In this document: positions 52,231 to 61,861 of the stretch, in pieces | Position numbering within the stretch: position 1 is the stretch's first letter | Layout of the letters: each line of letters begins with the position of its first letter | Source of the DNA: Clostridium_AD sp964467165 | GTDB lineage: Bacteria > Bacillota > Clostridia > Clostridiales > Clostridiaceae | Length of the DNA stretch: 64,000 nt | Reading direction: 5' to 3' | Assembly (NCBI GenBank): GCA_964467165.1 | Contig: CAYXOL010000001.1 | Location: 186,001-250,000 of the forward strand | Translations under genes and position numbers: made by a program | Notes under the pieces: generated by a model | What the model saw: the letters and a program-made list of their open reading frames with translations, nothing else | The model's database searches: none | What the model was told of the DNA's origin: nothing

Positions 52231-52326
52231 ATCTTCTTCTTTATTAAAAACAGCAAACAATAATTTGGATTGCTAGACCTTATTTGTGTTTAGAAAAAAG
52301 ATTTAGTGACCCATTCCAACTTGAAT

Positions 52327-53916
52327 TTATTTACCGCTAGCACCATAATTTGATAACATTCTAGCACTAGGATCAGTTACGTTGCAGCCTTCCCACTCTT
52401 TATTTGGCATCCAAAAGTCTACTATCATTTCTGCTTGTAATGGATAATATTTTTCGAAAAATTCTCTGTACAACAATGATTCTTTTGTGAATGGTTTAGA
52501 ATTATATTTATATTTTTTACATAGTTTTTCAAATTCTTCATCAGAATAACATTCCTTGGCATATTCTTTTAAATAGTCCACCATAGAATGCCCTACAGCA
52601 TCGCTAAATGCTGCTTTTTCTCGGTATAAAATATTATCTGGCAGATAATCCCCTTCAAAGGAACGTCTCAAAAGGTATTTACCCATGTTGTATTTGTTTA
52701 ATTTCTTTTCAGGGTCGATGGACATAACATATTTTACAAAATCTAAATCCCCAAAGGGTACCCTTGCTTCTATGGAATTTGAGCTGATACAACGGTCTGC
52801 ACGAAGTACATCGTACATGTGAAGCTCCCTCATTCTCTTTTGTGATTCCTTTTGAAATTCCTCTGCATTTGGAGCAAAATCAGTATACTTATATCCAAAT
52901 AACTCATCAGAAATCTCACCGGTTAAAAGCACCCTAACATCAGAAATTTCGTGTATTTTCTTGCAAATCAAATACATTCCCATACTTGCTCTTATTGTGG
53001 TAATATCGTAGGTTCCAAGAAGTTTAATTACCTGTTCAAGTGAACCAAGTACCTCTTCTTTTGTCATATATATAGTAGTGTGATCACTATGTATGTAATC
53101 TGCAACTTCCTGGGCATATTTAAGGTCAATTGCATCACCTGTCATACCTATGGCAAAGGTTTTAATTTGTTTTCCAGGATACATTTTTTGAGCAATTGAA
53201 CATACCAGAGAGCTGTCCAGTCCTCCACTTAACAAGAAACCTACAGGAGCATCAGCATCCATACGTTTTTCTATAGCAGTTACAAATTTATCATGAATTT
53301 TGCTGCAGATAACATCTAAGTCATCATTACAATAATCACCCTCTACTTCTGCGATATCGCAGTAGCATGTAAATTTACCATCAGCATAATAATGTCCTGG
53401 AGGGAATGACATAATATTGTACGTAAGACCAACTAGATTTTTCGCTTCACTTGCAAATATGATTTTACCTGATTCGGAATAACCATAGAATAGAGGACGG
53501 ATTCCAATTGGATCTCTTGCTGCAATGAAACTGTTCTTTTTTCCATCGTAGATTATAGTTGCGAATTCTGCATCTAATTTTGAAAACATATTTAGCCCAT
53601 ATTCATAGTACATTGGAAGCAATATTTCGCAATCACTATCAGAAATAAACTTATGTCCTTTTTCCATTAGGTCTTTCTTAATTTCACGAAAACCATAGAT
53701 TTCACCATTACAGATAGATGCATCCCTATTTCTTGTGTATGGCTGCATTCCGCTAAAACTTAAATCCATAATAGCAAGTCTTTGAAACCCCAAAATACCC
53801 GATGGCAAAGTAAGAATCTCTGTCATATCTGGCCCTCTCGATTCGGTTCTTTGTAGAGCCTGGGCAAATTTATCATGTTTCATGTCTGTTCCTGTATAAC
53901 ACATAATTGTACACAT
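52327..53916 (-). CDS. asnB: asparagine synthetase B (glutamine-hydrolysing)
   Basis: 529 residues. Cys2 is the glutaminase nucleophile (MCTIMCY), with RGPD and CNGEIYGF for glutamine binding; the synthetase domain has the PP-loop LLSGGLDSSL and LTGEISDELFGY. Makes Asn from Asp, ATP and glutamine. Start ATG with AGGAGG. The leader carries an Asn-type T-box and a tandem repeat element, so expression should rise when tRNA-Asn is uncharged. Confidence 0.95.
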   Translation of the reverse strand: MCTIMCYTGTDMKHDKFAQALQRTESRGPDMTEILTLPSGILGFQRLAIMDLSFSGMQPYTRNRDASICNGEIYGFREIKKDLMEKGHKFISDSDCEILLPMYYEYGLNMFSKLDAEFATIIYDGKKNSFIAARDPIGIRPLFYGYSESGKIIFASEAKNLVGLTYNIMSFPPGHYYADGKFTCYCDIAEVEGDYCNDDLDVICSKIHDKFVTAIEKRMDADAPVGFLLSGGLDSSLVCSIAQKMYPGKQIKTFAIGMTGDAIDLKYAQEVADYIHSDHTTIYMTKEEVLGSLEQVIKLLGTYDITTIRASMGMYLICKKIHEISDVRVLLTGEISDELFGYKYTDFAPNAEEFQKESQKRMRELHMYDVLRADRCISSNSIEARVPFGDLDFVKYVMSIDPEKKLNKYNMGKYLLRRSFEGDYLPDNILYREKAAFSDAVGHSMVDYLKEYAKECYSDEEFEKLCKKYKYNSKPFTKESLLYREFFEKYYPLQAEMIVDFWMPNKEWEGCNVTDPSARMLSNYGASGK

Positions 53917-53935
53917 ATTAATATTCCTCCTTTTA

Positions 53936-54083
53936 GTCGGAACACGGTGTAATTAAACCCCTTCGCTCCGCTGACAAATTACCTGTTAAAGTCCATTTAG
54001 GACTTTGTCTTACGACCACGGGGTAATCTGACCCAGCTCGTTACCACTCGCTAGATTACCCGTTAAAGTCCATTTAGGACTTT
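53936..54083 (-). repeat. tandem duplicated structured element in the asnB leader
   Basis: Two units (53936-54006 and 54007-54083). Each has a variable long hairpin (arms TAATT/AATTA in one, GGTAATCT/AGATTACC in the other) followed by an almost identical block ending in the hairpin AAAGTCC-ATTTA-GGACTTT. The blocks ATTACC-Y-GTTAAAGTCC... match at 28 of 29 bases. The right unit abuts the T-box terminator and the left one abuts the asnB ribosome-binding site. Confidence 0.75.
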
Positions 54084-54104
54084 AACCTCCTTGATTTTGG
54101 ATAT

Positions 54105-54420
54105 AAAAAAAAGCCCTCATCCTATGAAAATAGGACGAAAGACTTATACTTCCGCGGTACCACCTAAATTAGCTTATAAAGCTCACTCTAATCAGTACGG
54201 AATTTATATAAATTCGATACTGTCCAATCTGTAACGGTTTGGCTCCGTCCAATACTACTCTTAATAAATTTCGTTTGGAAGCTCCGGGATGTTCTTCATT
54301 ATTTGATTCGTATCAGTCTCTCACCACCACTGATTCGCTTTGACTACTTCATAATAACTACTATTCCCATCAAGGCTTTTCTATAGATTATATGATATTC
54401 GATTTTGAATTTCTTTCATT
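54105..54420 (-). promoter_or_regulatory. T-box leader of asnB, apparent Asn (AAC) specifier
   Basis: Minus strand contains the T-box AGGTGGTACCGCGGA (54165-54151) and a terminator GTCCTAT-TTTC-ATAGGAT extended by AGYCYTTC/GAGGGCT with eight Ts (54146-54105). Stem I lies in 54280-54400; the context GAAG-A-AAC-ATCCCGGAG places the specifier AAC at 54293-54291. It aligns with the aspS leader, where GAC takes that place. Confidence 0.9.
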
Positions 54421-54499
54421 TTACATTGTATTTTATAATTAGTCAATAGTTTTATGAAGTATTTGTTTTATCTAAATTCATTTTTTTTGCATAACTTCT

Positions 54500-54847
54500 T
54501 TAGAAAGTTATTATCTTAATATCATCTTTTAAATAAGAAGTCAGAGGTTCTCCCATATATTTTACTTCTATTTCAAGTTTTTCCAAAATTTCAGTGACAC
54601 CGTATTCTTCTGCACAAGCTCGACACGCCAGTAACTCTACTCCTGAATCATTAATTGTACCAATGTAATTTCGTAATTCTTCATCCTCGCTCAGGAGTTT
54701 AGTGGATGGCCCCCACACTACCAATGTTACATCCTTAAACCAGCCTCTGAGTTTCGCATTAAGGGTATACATAAATACCATTTTAAGTGCAACTTCTCGA
54801 TCGCCACTTGTCCACAGTACTACCAATTTATCTTTATTATCTGACAT
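54500..54847 (-). CDS. DsrE-family protein
   Basis: 115 residues, DsrE/F-like fold: LVVLWTSGDREVALKMVFMY at the start and GVELLACRACAEEYGV near the conserved Cys position. The family includes sulfur-relay proteins and peroxiredoxin-like small proteins; clostridial stand-alone members have no known role. Start ATG with GAGGAG. Confidence 0.85.
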   Translation of the reverse strand: MSDNKDKLVVLWTSGDREVALKMVFMYTLNAKLRGWFKDVTLVVWGPSTKLLSEDEELRNYIGTINDSGVELLACRACAEEYGVTEILEKLEIEVKYMGEPLTSYLKDDIKIITF

Positions 54848-54917
54848 ATTACCACTCCTCTTTTTTGTTAATTTAAAAAATTAATTACTAATATCATTAT
54901 TGATCCTAGTGAAATTT

Positions 54918-54951
54918 TAAAAGTGACTACAATAATTTATAGTCACTTTTT
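54918..54951 (-). terminator. terminator downstream of coat-like gene
   Basis: AAAAGTGACTA / TAGTCACTTTTT with a 10-base loop. Confidence 0.8.
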
Positions 54952-55015
54952 ACAATATTTATTAAAAAACCTATTAACTGTTGCTCATTCACTCCACATG
55001 ATTTAGCTACTAGCT

Positions 55016-55534
55016 TTAATATCCATATCCATATCCACCATAGTTTCTTCTTCCAAGTAATTCTTGGATAATCAGTATTTTGACTAAGTCCTGAAGCCCA
55101 CGTCTTCTATGAAAACGTCGTCTCTGTCTCGTATAATCCTCATCATTTAAGTTGTCATCACTTTCATCATCCCTATAGTATTTTTCATGCTTTTCACATA
55201 TTGCTTTAGAAATATGCTCCATTTCCTCCATACTAGGACAATACATCCTGCCATACATAGACACCATCATTTCACAATGATATTTTACCATGGGATATAG
55301 CATAATATGAATTTTAGGATATAACATTTTAAGATCTCCATCGTCATCCTGCGCTACTGGCAAACGCCTCATAGGATAGAAAGGCATCATTTGATAATAT
55401 TGTGGTAAATAAGGTGTGCTTTGCCTATAATTAGGATAATTCCCCGAAACTTCTTCATAGTCTTCAGCATATCCTTGGTAGCTGTCAGGGTTAATTTTTT
55501 CATTATAATCTTCAGAATTGTCTCTATATACCAT
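55016..55534 (-). CDS. Tyr/Gly-tailed clostridial protein, possible spore-coat protein
   Basis: 172 residues from ATG 55534 (GGAGGATAT upstream). Acidic Tyr-rich N-terminus, a conserved-looking centre MLYPKIHIMLYPMVKYHCEM and on to HISKAICEKHEKYYRD, an Arg-rich patch RQRRRFHRRR and the tail GGYGYGY. Low-complexity Tyr/Gly ends are common in spore-coat and exosporium proteins. No enzyme motif. Role is inferred from composition only. Confidence 0.6.
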   Translation of the reverse strand: MVYRDNSEDYNEKINPDSYQGYAEDYEEVSGNYPNYRQSTPYLPQYYQMMPFYPMRRLPVAQDDDGDLKMLYPKIHIMLYPMVKYHCEMMVSMYGRMYCPSMEEMEHISKAICEKHEKYYRDDESDDNLNDEDYTRQRRRFHRRRGLQDLVKILIIQELLGRRNYGGYGYGY

Positions 55535-55619
55535 ATATATCCTCCATATGTTTATTACATTATTATCATATGTTATCAATGTCAGTTTGTTACTTTTTAA
55601 AAAAAACATCTATATAACA

Positions 55620-55745
55620 GATACCTGCAAATTGAACAAACTTAAAAATTTTCGCAGTCTATTACCCTAATACCTTTTTCAATAATGGCTTCAGTAGCAA
55701 CTTCCTTAACCTAAATATATTTTTATAAAATTATTCATATTATAA
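55620..55745. other. intergenic with a short minus-strand coding relic
   Basis: 55653-55713 on the minus strand reads VKEVATEAIIEKGIRVIDCE and on to a stop, directly after an in-frame stop. Coding-like, about 22 codons, with no start; likely the end of a lost gene. Confidence 0.3.
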
Positions 55746-56582
55746 CTAGCTAAATATATCTCCTTCTTTACTTTTTGAACGATTAATTCTTGAAAAATCC
55801 ACTCTTGAGAAAACATAAGTTGATAGCATCAAAAAAATGAGTCCAAAAATTATTACAATGATCATGCTAATTGGAGGCGTAATTACAAAATTGCCTATTT
55901 TAAAAGCAAGCTGCTCCGAAATCAATTGCTCCGTTGTTAACGATGTCTTTTCAAGTATAATGGTTCTAAAAAACGCTGTTGTATATGTCATAGGATTTAG
56001 ATAAGCAATATTTTGCAGTACTTTGGGTAACATTGAAAGCGGTATATATGCACCACAAAGAAATGTAAGTGGCATTGTAATGGCGGTTATCACAACTTGG
56101 AATGTTTGTGAATTCTTAACCAGCGTTGCTAAAAAAAGTCCAAGTCCCGAAAACACAAGACCTACTACAATCATAACAGCAATTACCGCAAATGGCGTTA
56201 CCCAAGATGTAAATTTTAGTCCTATAAAATAACCAATGAATAAAATAATAATACCCTGCATAGTTGCTATTGTTGCTGCTGATAATAGCTGCCCTGCAGC
56301 AATCTGGATTCGTTTAACTGGACTTACTAAAACTTCCTTCATAAATCCCGATACAATATCTTCAATTGTACTTGTGGCAACGGTAAGTGAGGTTTGAAAA
56401 ACAGTAGTTATCACAATGCCCGCTAGCATATAGTTTACTGGATTTTCAATATTGTCATTTTTAAATATGGAACTAAAAACATATAAAAAGAAGAATGGCA
56501 TGATAATGGTGAACACAAGTTGAACTCGATTTCTAGCAAAAATTTTAATATTTCTAAACCATAGTGCTATTATAATATCCAT
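55746..56582 (-). CDS. ABC-2 type exporter permease
   Basis: 278 residues, six predicted membrane helices with the ABC-2 signature LVSPVKRIQIAAGQLLSAATIA and NPMTYTTAFFR near the C-terminus. Pairs with the ATPase 7 bases upstream. DrrB/NodJ-like; drug or lipid export is likely but the substrate is unknown. Confidence 0.9.
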   Translation of the reverse strand: MDIIIALWFRNIKIFARNRVQLVFTIIMPFFFLYVFSSIFKNDNIENPVNYMLAGIVITTVFQTSLTVATSTIEDIVSGFMKEVLVSPVKRIQIAAGQLLSAATIATMQGIIILFIGYFIGLKFTSWVTPFAVIAVMIVVGLVFSGLGLFLATLVKNSQTFQVVITAITMPLTFLCGAYIPLSMLPKVLQNIAYLNPMTYTTAFFRTIILEKTSLTTEQLISEQLAFKIGNFVITPPISMIIVIIFGLIFLMLSTYVFSRVDFSRINRSKSKEGDIFS

Positions 56583-56589
56583 AAATTTC

Positions 56590-57504
56590 TCACTTCCTTA
56601 TATCTTTTCCGGTAATTTCTAAGAATACATCATTCAATGTGCCTTTATTAATTTCCAAATCTGTTATAGACGATTTATGCTCACTTATTATCTCCATAAG
56701 TTTTGGCAAATCATTAACTTCGATTGAATAATACCTGGTTTTTTTCTTGTATTTAAATCCTGCTGCATCTAGAGATACCTCTAGACCTTGGCATTCAGTA
56801 GTGGTAATATTTGCTCTATCCTTTGTATATTGTTGTTTCAAATGATAAGGACTGTCTATGGCAACTATTTTACCTGCATCCATAATGGCAACTTTGCTAC
56901 AAATCTCGGCCTCCTCCATGTAATGGGTTGTTAGAAAAATGGTAATATTCTTCTCCTTTTGTAGTTTTACAATATAATCCCACATATGAGCCCTTGTTTG
57001 AGGGTCAAGACCTGTGGTTGGCTCGTCTAAGAATAAAACCTTTGGGTAATGTAGCAAGGCTCTGGCAATTTCCACACGACGTTTCATCCCGCCGGACAGA
57101 CTGCTTACCATTGCTTTTTTCCAGTCTAATAAATCTACTAAATTTAAAACAAATTGGATACGCTCCTGCATTTCACTTTTAGGAATAGAATAAAAATGAC
57201 AATGCATAATTAAATTTTCCACAACGGTCATTTTATTATCCAAGGTGGGTTCCTGAAAAACAACCCCAATAACACTTCTAACGGCATCCTTTTCACTGGA
57301 AACGTCTTTTCCGTCAATAACAAGTGTTCCTGAAGTCTTATCGAATATGGTACAAAGTGTATTGATGGTTGTGCTTTTACCTGCTCCATTTGGTCCTAGA
57401 AATGCAAAAATGCTCCCTTCCTCAACCTCAAAGGTCACATTGTCCACTGCTATAAATTTATCGTATTTTTTAACAAAATCTCTAACTTCTATTATGTTAC
57501 TCAT
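56590..57504 (-). CDS. ABC exporter ATP-binding protein, DrrA-like
   Basis: 304 residues. Walker A GPNGAGKST, Q-loop FQEPTLD, signature LSGGMKRRVEIARAL, Walker B VLFLDEPTTGLD, H-loop TTHYMEEAE, and a C-terminal domain as in DrrA. Energises the permease at 55746-56582. Start ATG with GGAGCGATACC. Confidence 0.93.
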   Translation of the reverse strand: MSNIIEVRDFVKKYDKFIAVDNVTFEVEEGSIFAFLGPNGAGKSTTINTLCTIFDKTSGTLVIDGKDVSSEKDAVRSVIGVVFQEPTLDNKMTVVENLIMHCHFYSIPKSEMQERIQFVLNLVDLLDWKKAMVSSLSGGMKRRVEIARALLHYPKVLFLDEPTTGLDPQTRAHMWDYIVKLQKEKNITIFLTTHYMEEAEICSKVAIMDAGKIVAIDSPYHLKQQYTKDRANITTTECQGLEVSLDAAGFKYKKKTRYYSIEVNDLPKLMEIISEHKSSITDLEINKGTLNDVFLEITGKDIRK

Positions 57505-57926
57505 GGTATCGCTCCTATCAACTGTTTACTGGCATCTTAGCAACCTTAATCAACTAATTTTATAAGTTTAATAAGTAATATATTAAAATACCATTAATTA
57601 ATTTATATTTTCTCCACATTTATAATATTTTATTTCATATAATATTTGTATATTTATTGTATGCTTATTTAAAACTTCTGTCAATAATTATTATCAATTA
57701 ATATTCTATCTCAAATAACAACTTCCACTTATCGCTACTTGCTCAGATACTTAACCATAAATTGGAAATTATATTCGAAGTGGCCACTGCTATCTTCTAA
57801 GGTTTCCATAACCTGACTTGGAAACTGCATAAAAAAAAGGCTAAGAGATTTCTCCCTTGGCCTATGGTCCATTTTATAAAGGTTACTAGATTTTTAATAA
57901 TGTTACAGATAGGATTCCCACCTAAA
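57505..57926. other. intergenic region between CWB2 gene and ABC exporter
   Basis: AT-rich, no gene seen. Holds the exporter promoter, a short palindrome AGTGGCCACT near 57779 and the CWB2 gene terminator at 57830-57866. Confidence 0.5.
57830..57866 (-). terminator. terminator of CWB2 gene
   Basis: Minus strand AGGCCAAGGGAG / CTCTTAGCCT with small mismatches, followed by eight Ts. Confidence 0.75.
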
Positions 57927-59750
57927 CTAGTTAAATATTTGTCTTTCAGTTCCATCAGTTTTAACTTTAATAGTATCAGTTCCTGAGCCCGTTCCATAGT
58001 AAATCCATTCGTTGACAATATTGATATACATTGCATCGTCATCACTAATTTTAGTTTTACCAGTGCCATCTATTTTAATCTTATAAAGCTTGTGGCTATC
58101 AGATGTATTAGAATAGTAAACCCATTCTCCAGAAACATTTATAAACTCTGCAGTATCCTCGCAGATTGTGGAGAGGTTTGTACCATCCTTTTTCACTGTC
58201 ATTATATTTCCATTTTTTCCATTTAAATCACTTGTTTCAAAGTATAAATATTCTCCTGAAACATTTAAATATGCTATTCTAGTTGCTCTATATAACTTGG
58301 TTAAGCCTGTACCATCTTTTTTCACCTTATAAATTTCTGATTCACCTGAATCCACAACAATTGTATAATACACCCAGTCACCTGATATATTAATTTCATA
58401 TGCAGTTTCATTTGCTATTTTAGTTTTAGAGGTTCCATCTGTCTTCATCTTATAAAGTTTTCCTTCATCTGAATAATTCACATAGTATATCCAGTCCTGT
58501 TCAACCGTCATATACATGGATATATCATTACTCAATTTAGTTCTACTAGTTCCATCAGTTTTTACTTTGTAAATTTCGTTTTTATCGCTTGATGCTTCAA
58601 CATAATATACCCATTCACCAACAACGTTTATGAATATAGGAATATCTTTGTTCACTTCTGTTTTCCCAGTTCCATCAGTTTTTATTTTATACAGGGTATT
58701 ATTATTGTAATAAATCCAATCACCTTGTTTTGCTACAAATGCAAAGTTAGTGATATTTCCTGGTGTATTTCCATAAACATTGTTTGTTAAGACTGATTGA
58801 GGCACAACACCTTCTCCACCTAAAATGAACAGTTTATTCATGGAATGTGATTTTAAAGTCATATAATCAACGGTTGAAAAAGATAATTTTTTATCCATTA
58901 ATATAATGGGTGATAAAGTTTTTGATGCAAGTGCCGAACCGGATAATGCATCAGGGAAAGCTACTGCTGTTGCAATGTATACACTGTCTAAACTTAGGTC
59001 CAATACAAACCTGTTTAATACTGCAATATTAGTTTTATATCTGTCGTCACCTGATACCCTCTCTGCTAGTGGAAGACTCTGCATTACTTTATCACTTACA
59101 ACGCCAGTACCACCAATAACAAATGCTTTTTTAACTTTATTATCAATTATATATTTTTTAACACTACTTGGCAGTTCATCTTTTGGAGATAGTATAATCG
59201 GCATACCCTTACTTGCGGCAATTGGTGCTATTGAAAGGGCATCTGGAAATCCTCCTCCTGCTGCAACAACTATCTCAGTACCTAAATTGAATTTTTCTTT
59301 AATATAATTTGCAATACTTAAAGATGTTTCATATCTGTCATTACCTGATAATCTAGTTACTATTATACCCTTTAAACTTAACTGATCCTTTATCCCTTTA
59401 GAAACAGCACCCTCGCCACCTACAATAAATATATTTTTTACTTTCAGTCTAGTGAGTTCATTATTAATTGCGGTATCTAGAGTTGTACCTATTAATAGAA
59501 TAGGTGCATTTAACTGCTTAGCAAGAGGCGCAGCGCTAAGCGCATCTGGAAAATCATAACCTGATGCTAAAACAACATTATCTGAAGTTGTCCATCCAGA
59601 CTTTGAAATTGAGATTGATGTTGCATACCTGTCCACACCTTGAAGCCTTTGTATCGTGGTTGCAAATACTTTATTTGAAGGCATTAATACAATTGATGAT
59701 ACTAATAAGACCGAAGACAGAAAACACTTATAAGAGAATTTACTATGCAT
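57927..59750 (-). CDS. secreted cell-wall protein: three CWB2 repeats plus DUF5050-type beta-propeller
   Basis: 607 residues. Signal peptide to about residue 31 (cut near VFA-TT). Three cell-wall-binding repeat 2 modules (each starting RLxGxDRYxTS / RVSGDDRYKTN and containing FPDALSAAPLA and FIVGGEGAVS), about 33-330, anchor it to teichoic-like polymers. The C-terminal half has about seven repeats of the form GDWIYYxN...LYKIKTDGTGKTK, a DUF5050/TolB-like propeller. Cargo function is unknown; propellers usually bind partners or carbohydrate. Start ATG with AAGGAGTG. Confidence 0.93.
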   Translation of the reverse strand: MHSKFSYKCFLSSVLLVSSIVLMPSNKVFATTIQRLQGVDRYATSISISKSGWTTSDNVVLASGYDFPDALSAAPLAKQLNAPILLIGTTLDTAINNELTRLKVKNIFIVGGEGAVSKGIKDQLSLKGIIVTRLSGNDRYETSLSIANYIKEKFNLGTEIVVAAGGGFPDALSIAPIAASKGMPIILSPKDELPSSVKKYIIDNKVKKAFVIGGTGVVSDKVMQSLPLAERVSGDDRYKTNIAVLNRFVLDLSLDSVYIATAVAFPDALSGSALASKTLSPIILMDKKLSFSTVDYMTLKSHSMNKLFILGGEGVVPQSVLTNNVYGNTPGNITNFAFVAKQGDWIYYNNNTLYKIKTDGTGKTEVNKDIPIFINVVGEWVYYVEASSDKNEIYKVKTDGTSRTKLSNDISMYMTVEQDWIYYVNYSDEGKLYKMKTDGTSKTKIANETAYEINISGDWVYYTIVVDSGESEIYKVKKDGTGLTKLYRATRIAYLNVSGEYLYFETSDLNGKNGNIMTVKKDGTNLSTICEDTAEFINVSGEWVYYSNTSDSHKLYKIKIDGTGKTKISDDDAMYINIVNEWIYYGTGSGTDTIKVKTDGTERQIFN

Positions 59751-59873
59751 TTTATCACTCCTTAATCGTATGTATTACTAAGAACATTTTAACATTTATT
59801 ATGAATTTTGTGTATACACAACGTTATCTAGCTGAAAAGATAAATTGGAATGTAATGAAATTTCTTTTTGCTT

Positions 59874-60743
59874 TTATACCCACCACTCAACATTACGCTC
59901 TTCGGGCTTTGAATAATTAAACTTTAGTCTAAAGCATTCTCTTGTTAATAACCCTTTTTCTAAAGAAAAATCCACAACTTTATCTAAAATCACAGCTATC
60001 CTTTCTTTTTCCAAATCAGGCATTTGTAATTTTACTCCATATCTATATTTATTCTGCAGAGCCTTTTCTCTCCATAACGCATACCCTTTAGCATAAATTT
60101 TCATATCAGCAATTACTATACTAAATTCTAACATTTCATCCTCATCTGTTGGTATTTTAATGTCAGAAATAAATTGAATACCATCCTGCGAGATATTGTC
60201 TATTAATATAGTGACCCACTGCCAGATGCCAGATGCCTTGTTAATTTTGTACACCTTCATTTTTGCTACAAAGTTATTATTAAGTTTATATCTTTTATAT
60301 ATTCTTTTGTTAAATTTCCCAGAAAACTTTCTAATACAATCTGCTCCATCACATATGCATAGTTCAAAATTGCTTAAAACACCCTCTTTATTTAACTTAC
60401 TAATTTGGCTTAAGAAATGCTCATGCTCCTCATCCGACTTATTAACAAAGTGAACTCCATATCTATATATACCCTTATCAATTTCTTCTTTCCTCACAAT
60501 ATTACCATAAAAAGCTGTGCTCATATCTTCAACAATCAATTTAAACTCAATAACCATAATATCACTTACTGGTAGGTTTAAACTATATAAAAACTTAAGG
60601 CCACCAGAGCTAATATTTTCTACACAGATATTTCCTGTTCCAGTAGTTACAGCTTTATTATTAAATTTAACAATAGAAATTCTTGTGCAAATTGGTGTTT
60701 TACATTCAATTCTAAAAAATTCTCTAATATCTTTTGTTCCCAT
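59874..60743 (-). CDS. double PilZ-domain c-di-GMP effector
   Basis: About 289 residues from ATG 60743 (GGAGGGG upstream). Two PilZ-like domains: the first has REFFR and ENISSGGLKF (about 5-115), the second RIYKR and DNISQDGIQF (about 145-270), matching the RxxxR...(D/N)xSxxG c-di-GMP signature. It has no enzymatic part, so it is a candidate reader of the c-di-GMP level that the EIIC-EAL protein lowers. Target unknown. Confidence 0.88.
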   Translation of the reverse strand: MGTKDIREFFRIECKTPICTRISIVKFNNKAVTTGTGNICVENISSGGLKFLYSLNLPVSDIMVIEFKLIVEDMSTAFYGNIVRKEEIDKGIYRYGVHFVNKSDEEHEHFLSQISKLNKEGVLSNFELCICDGADCIRKFSGKFNKRIYKRYKLNNNFVAKMKVYKINKASGIWQWVTILIDNISQDGIQFISDIKIPTDEDEMLEFSIVIADMKIYAKGYALWREKALQNKYRYGVKLQMPDLEKERIAVILDKVVDFSLEKGLLTRECFRLKFNYSKPEERNVEWWV

Positions 60744-61051
60744 AAAAACCCCTCCATTCATAATGAAAATACAATATAACTTCATTTTATTATCGTACAA
60801 TTTCACCAGGTTCTGAACTACAGGAATTATTTTTCCGTTACTATACTTTTGAGTGATATATTCCTTACCCTTTATAATGATTAAAGTACCATATTAATAA
60901 TTCTTAATTTATTCATTATAAAATGAAATTTCTTGTTGCTATTAAGTTTCCATTTGAATTCTTTCTAACCTTCTAAAGTAAATTCTCCAAAAAAAATAGC
61001 GCTAAAAATGTTAAAAACACTCTCAACGCTACATTATGTTCACTATTTTTT
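60744..61051. other. intergenic region upstream of PilZ gene
   Basis: 308 bases with no gene. It holds a hairpin AGCGTTGAGAGTGTT / AACATTTTTAGCGCT with a T run (about 60984-61033, minus strand), which ends the siroheme reductase-like gene. Confidence 0.5.
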
Positions 61052-61717
61052 TTAGCCAATAGACTCATAGATTATATCCGATTTAAATTTCTCAAGACTT
61101 ATTCTCTGAATAAAATCTCCTAGTTTTTCTCCCATATTTCCATTAGCCTTATAATATTCTATTAAAGTATCAACCACAAGTAGCACCTGATCCTCCGTTA
61201 GTTTATCTACAATAATATCCGCTACTCTAGGAGTAAATCCTCCGCTTCCACCTGCAACTATCATGTACCCCTCTTTGTCACCTATTACCCCTAAATCTCT
61301 AGCGTATACACTAGTGCAAGCATTTCTGCAACCTGCCACTCCAATTTTTGTTCTACAAGGCATCTCCATACCATGGTAACGCTTATCTAAAACCATTCCA
61401 ATTTTTAAAGAATTTTGTTTTGCTCTCTTACAAAAGGCTGCGGGACACATATGAACATTTTTTACAGAGTTTAGGGATTTAACCCCTGGTTGCATTCCTA
61501 GTTCTTCCCATACTTTTGCAACATCCTCAGCCTCAAGGCCTAATATTGCAATCCTTTGTCCTGAAGTCATTTTTAAAATGCCTTTATATTTTTCAGCTAC
61601 TTCAGCTATCTTTGAAAGCTGTTTTGGGCTTATAAATCCCCCTGGGATATGAGGTGTTACACCATAAGTTCTTTTCCCATTCCTTACCTTTTGAAGCACT
61701 GCATATTTAGGTTCCAT
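61052..61717 (-). CDS. small nitrite/sulfite reductase-like protein (siroheme + 4Fe-4S domain)
   Basis: 221 residues from ATG 61717 (GGAGG eight bases upstream; 61762 lacks a site). An N-terminal ferredoxin-like half (TYGVTPHIPGGFISPKQL, LKMTSGQRIAILGL) and the cluster domain with CPAAFC, CRTKIGVAGC and RNACTS. These small proteins are dissimilatory-type or assimilatory half-reductases whose function in clostridia is often unproven. The first Cys pair is C-x4-C, one residue shorter than the usual C-x5-C. Confidence 0.85.
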   Translation of the reverse strand: MEPKYAVLQKVRNGKRTYGVTPHIPGGFISPKQLSKIAEVAEKYKGILKMTSGQRIAILGLEAEDVAKVWEELGMQPGVKSLNSVKNVHMCPAAFCKRAKQNSLKIGMVLDKRYHGMEMPCRTKIGVAGCRNACTSVYARDLGVIGDKEGYMIVAGGSGGFTPRVADIIVDKLTEDQVLLVVDTLIEYYKANGNMGEKLGDFIQRISLEKFKSDIIYESIG

Positions 61718-61861
61718 TAAATTTCCTCCTATAATACTCGGAACATAACAGCCATTAGCCATTGTATTCCCTACTTATAATCACTTTCTTATAATTTTTT
61801 TACTTCCATTATACCACTGTATTCCACACCTACTATAAAAAATTCATTTTATAGTATATAG

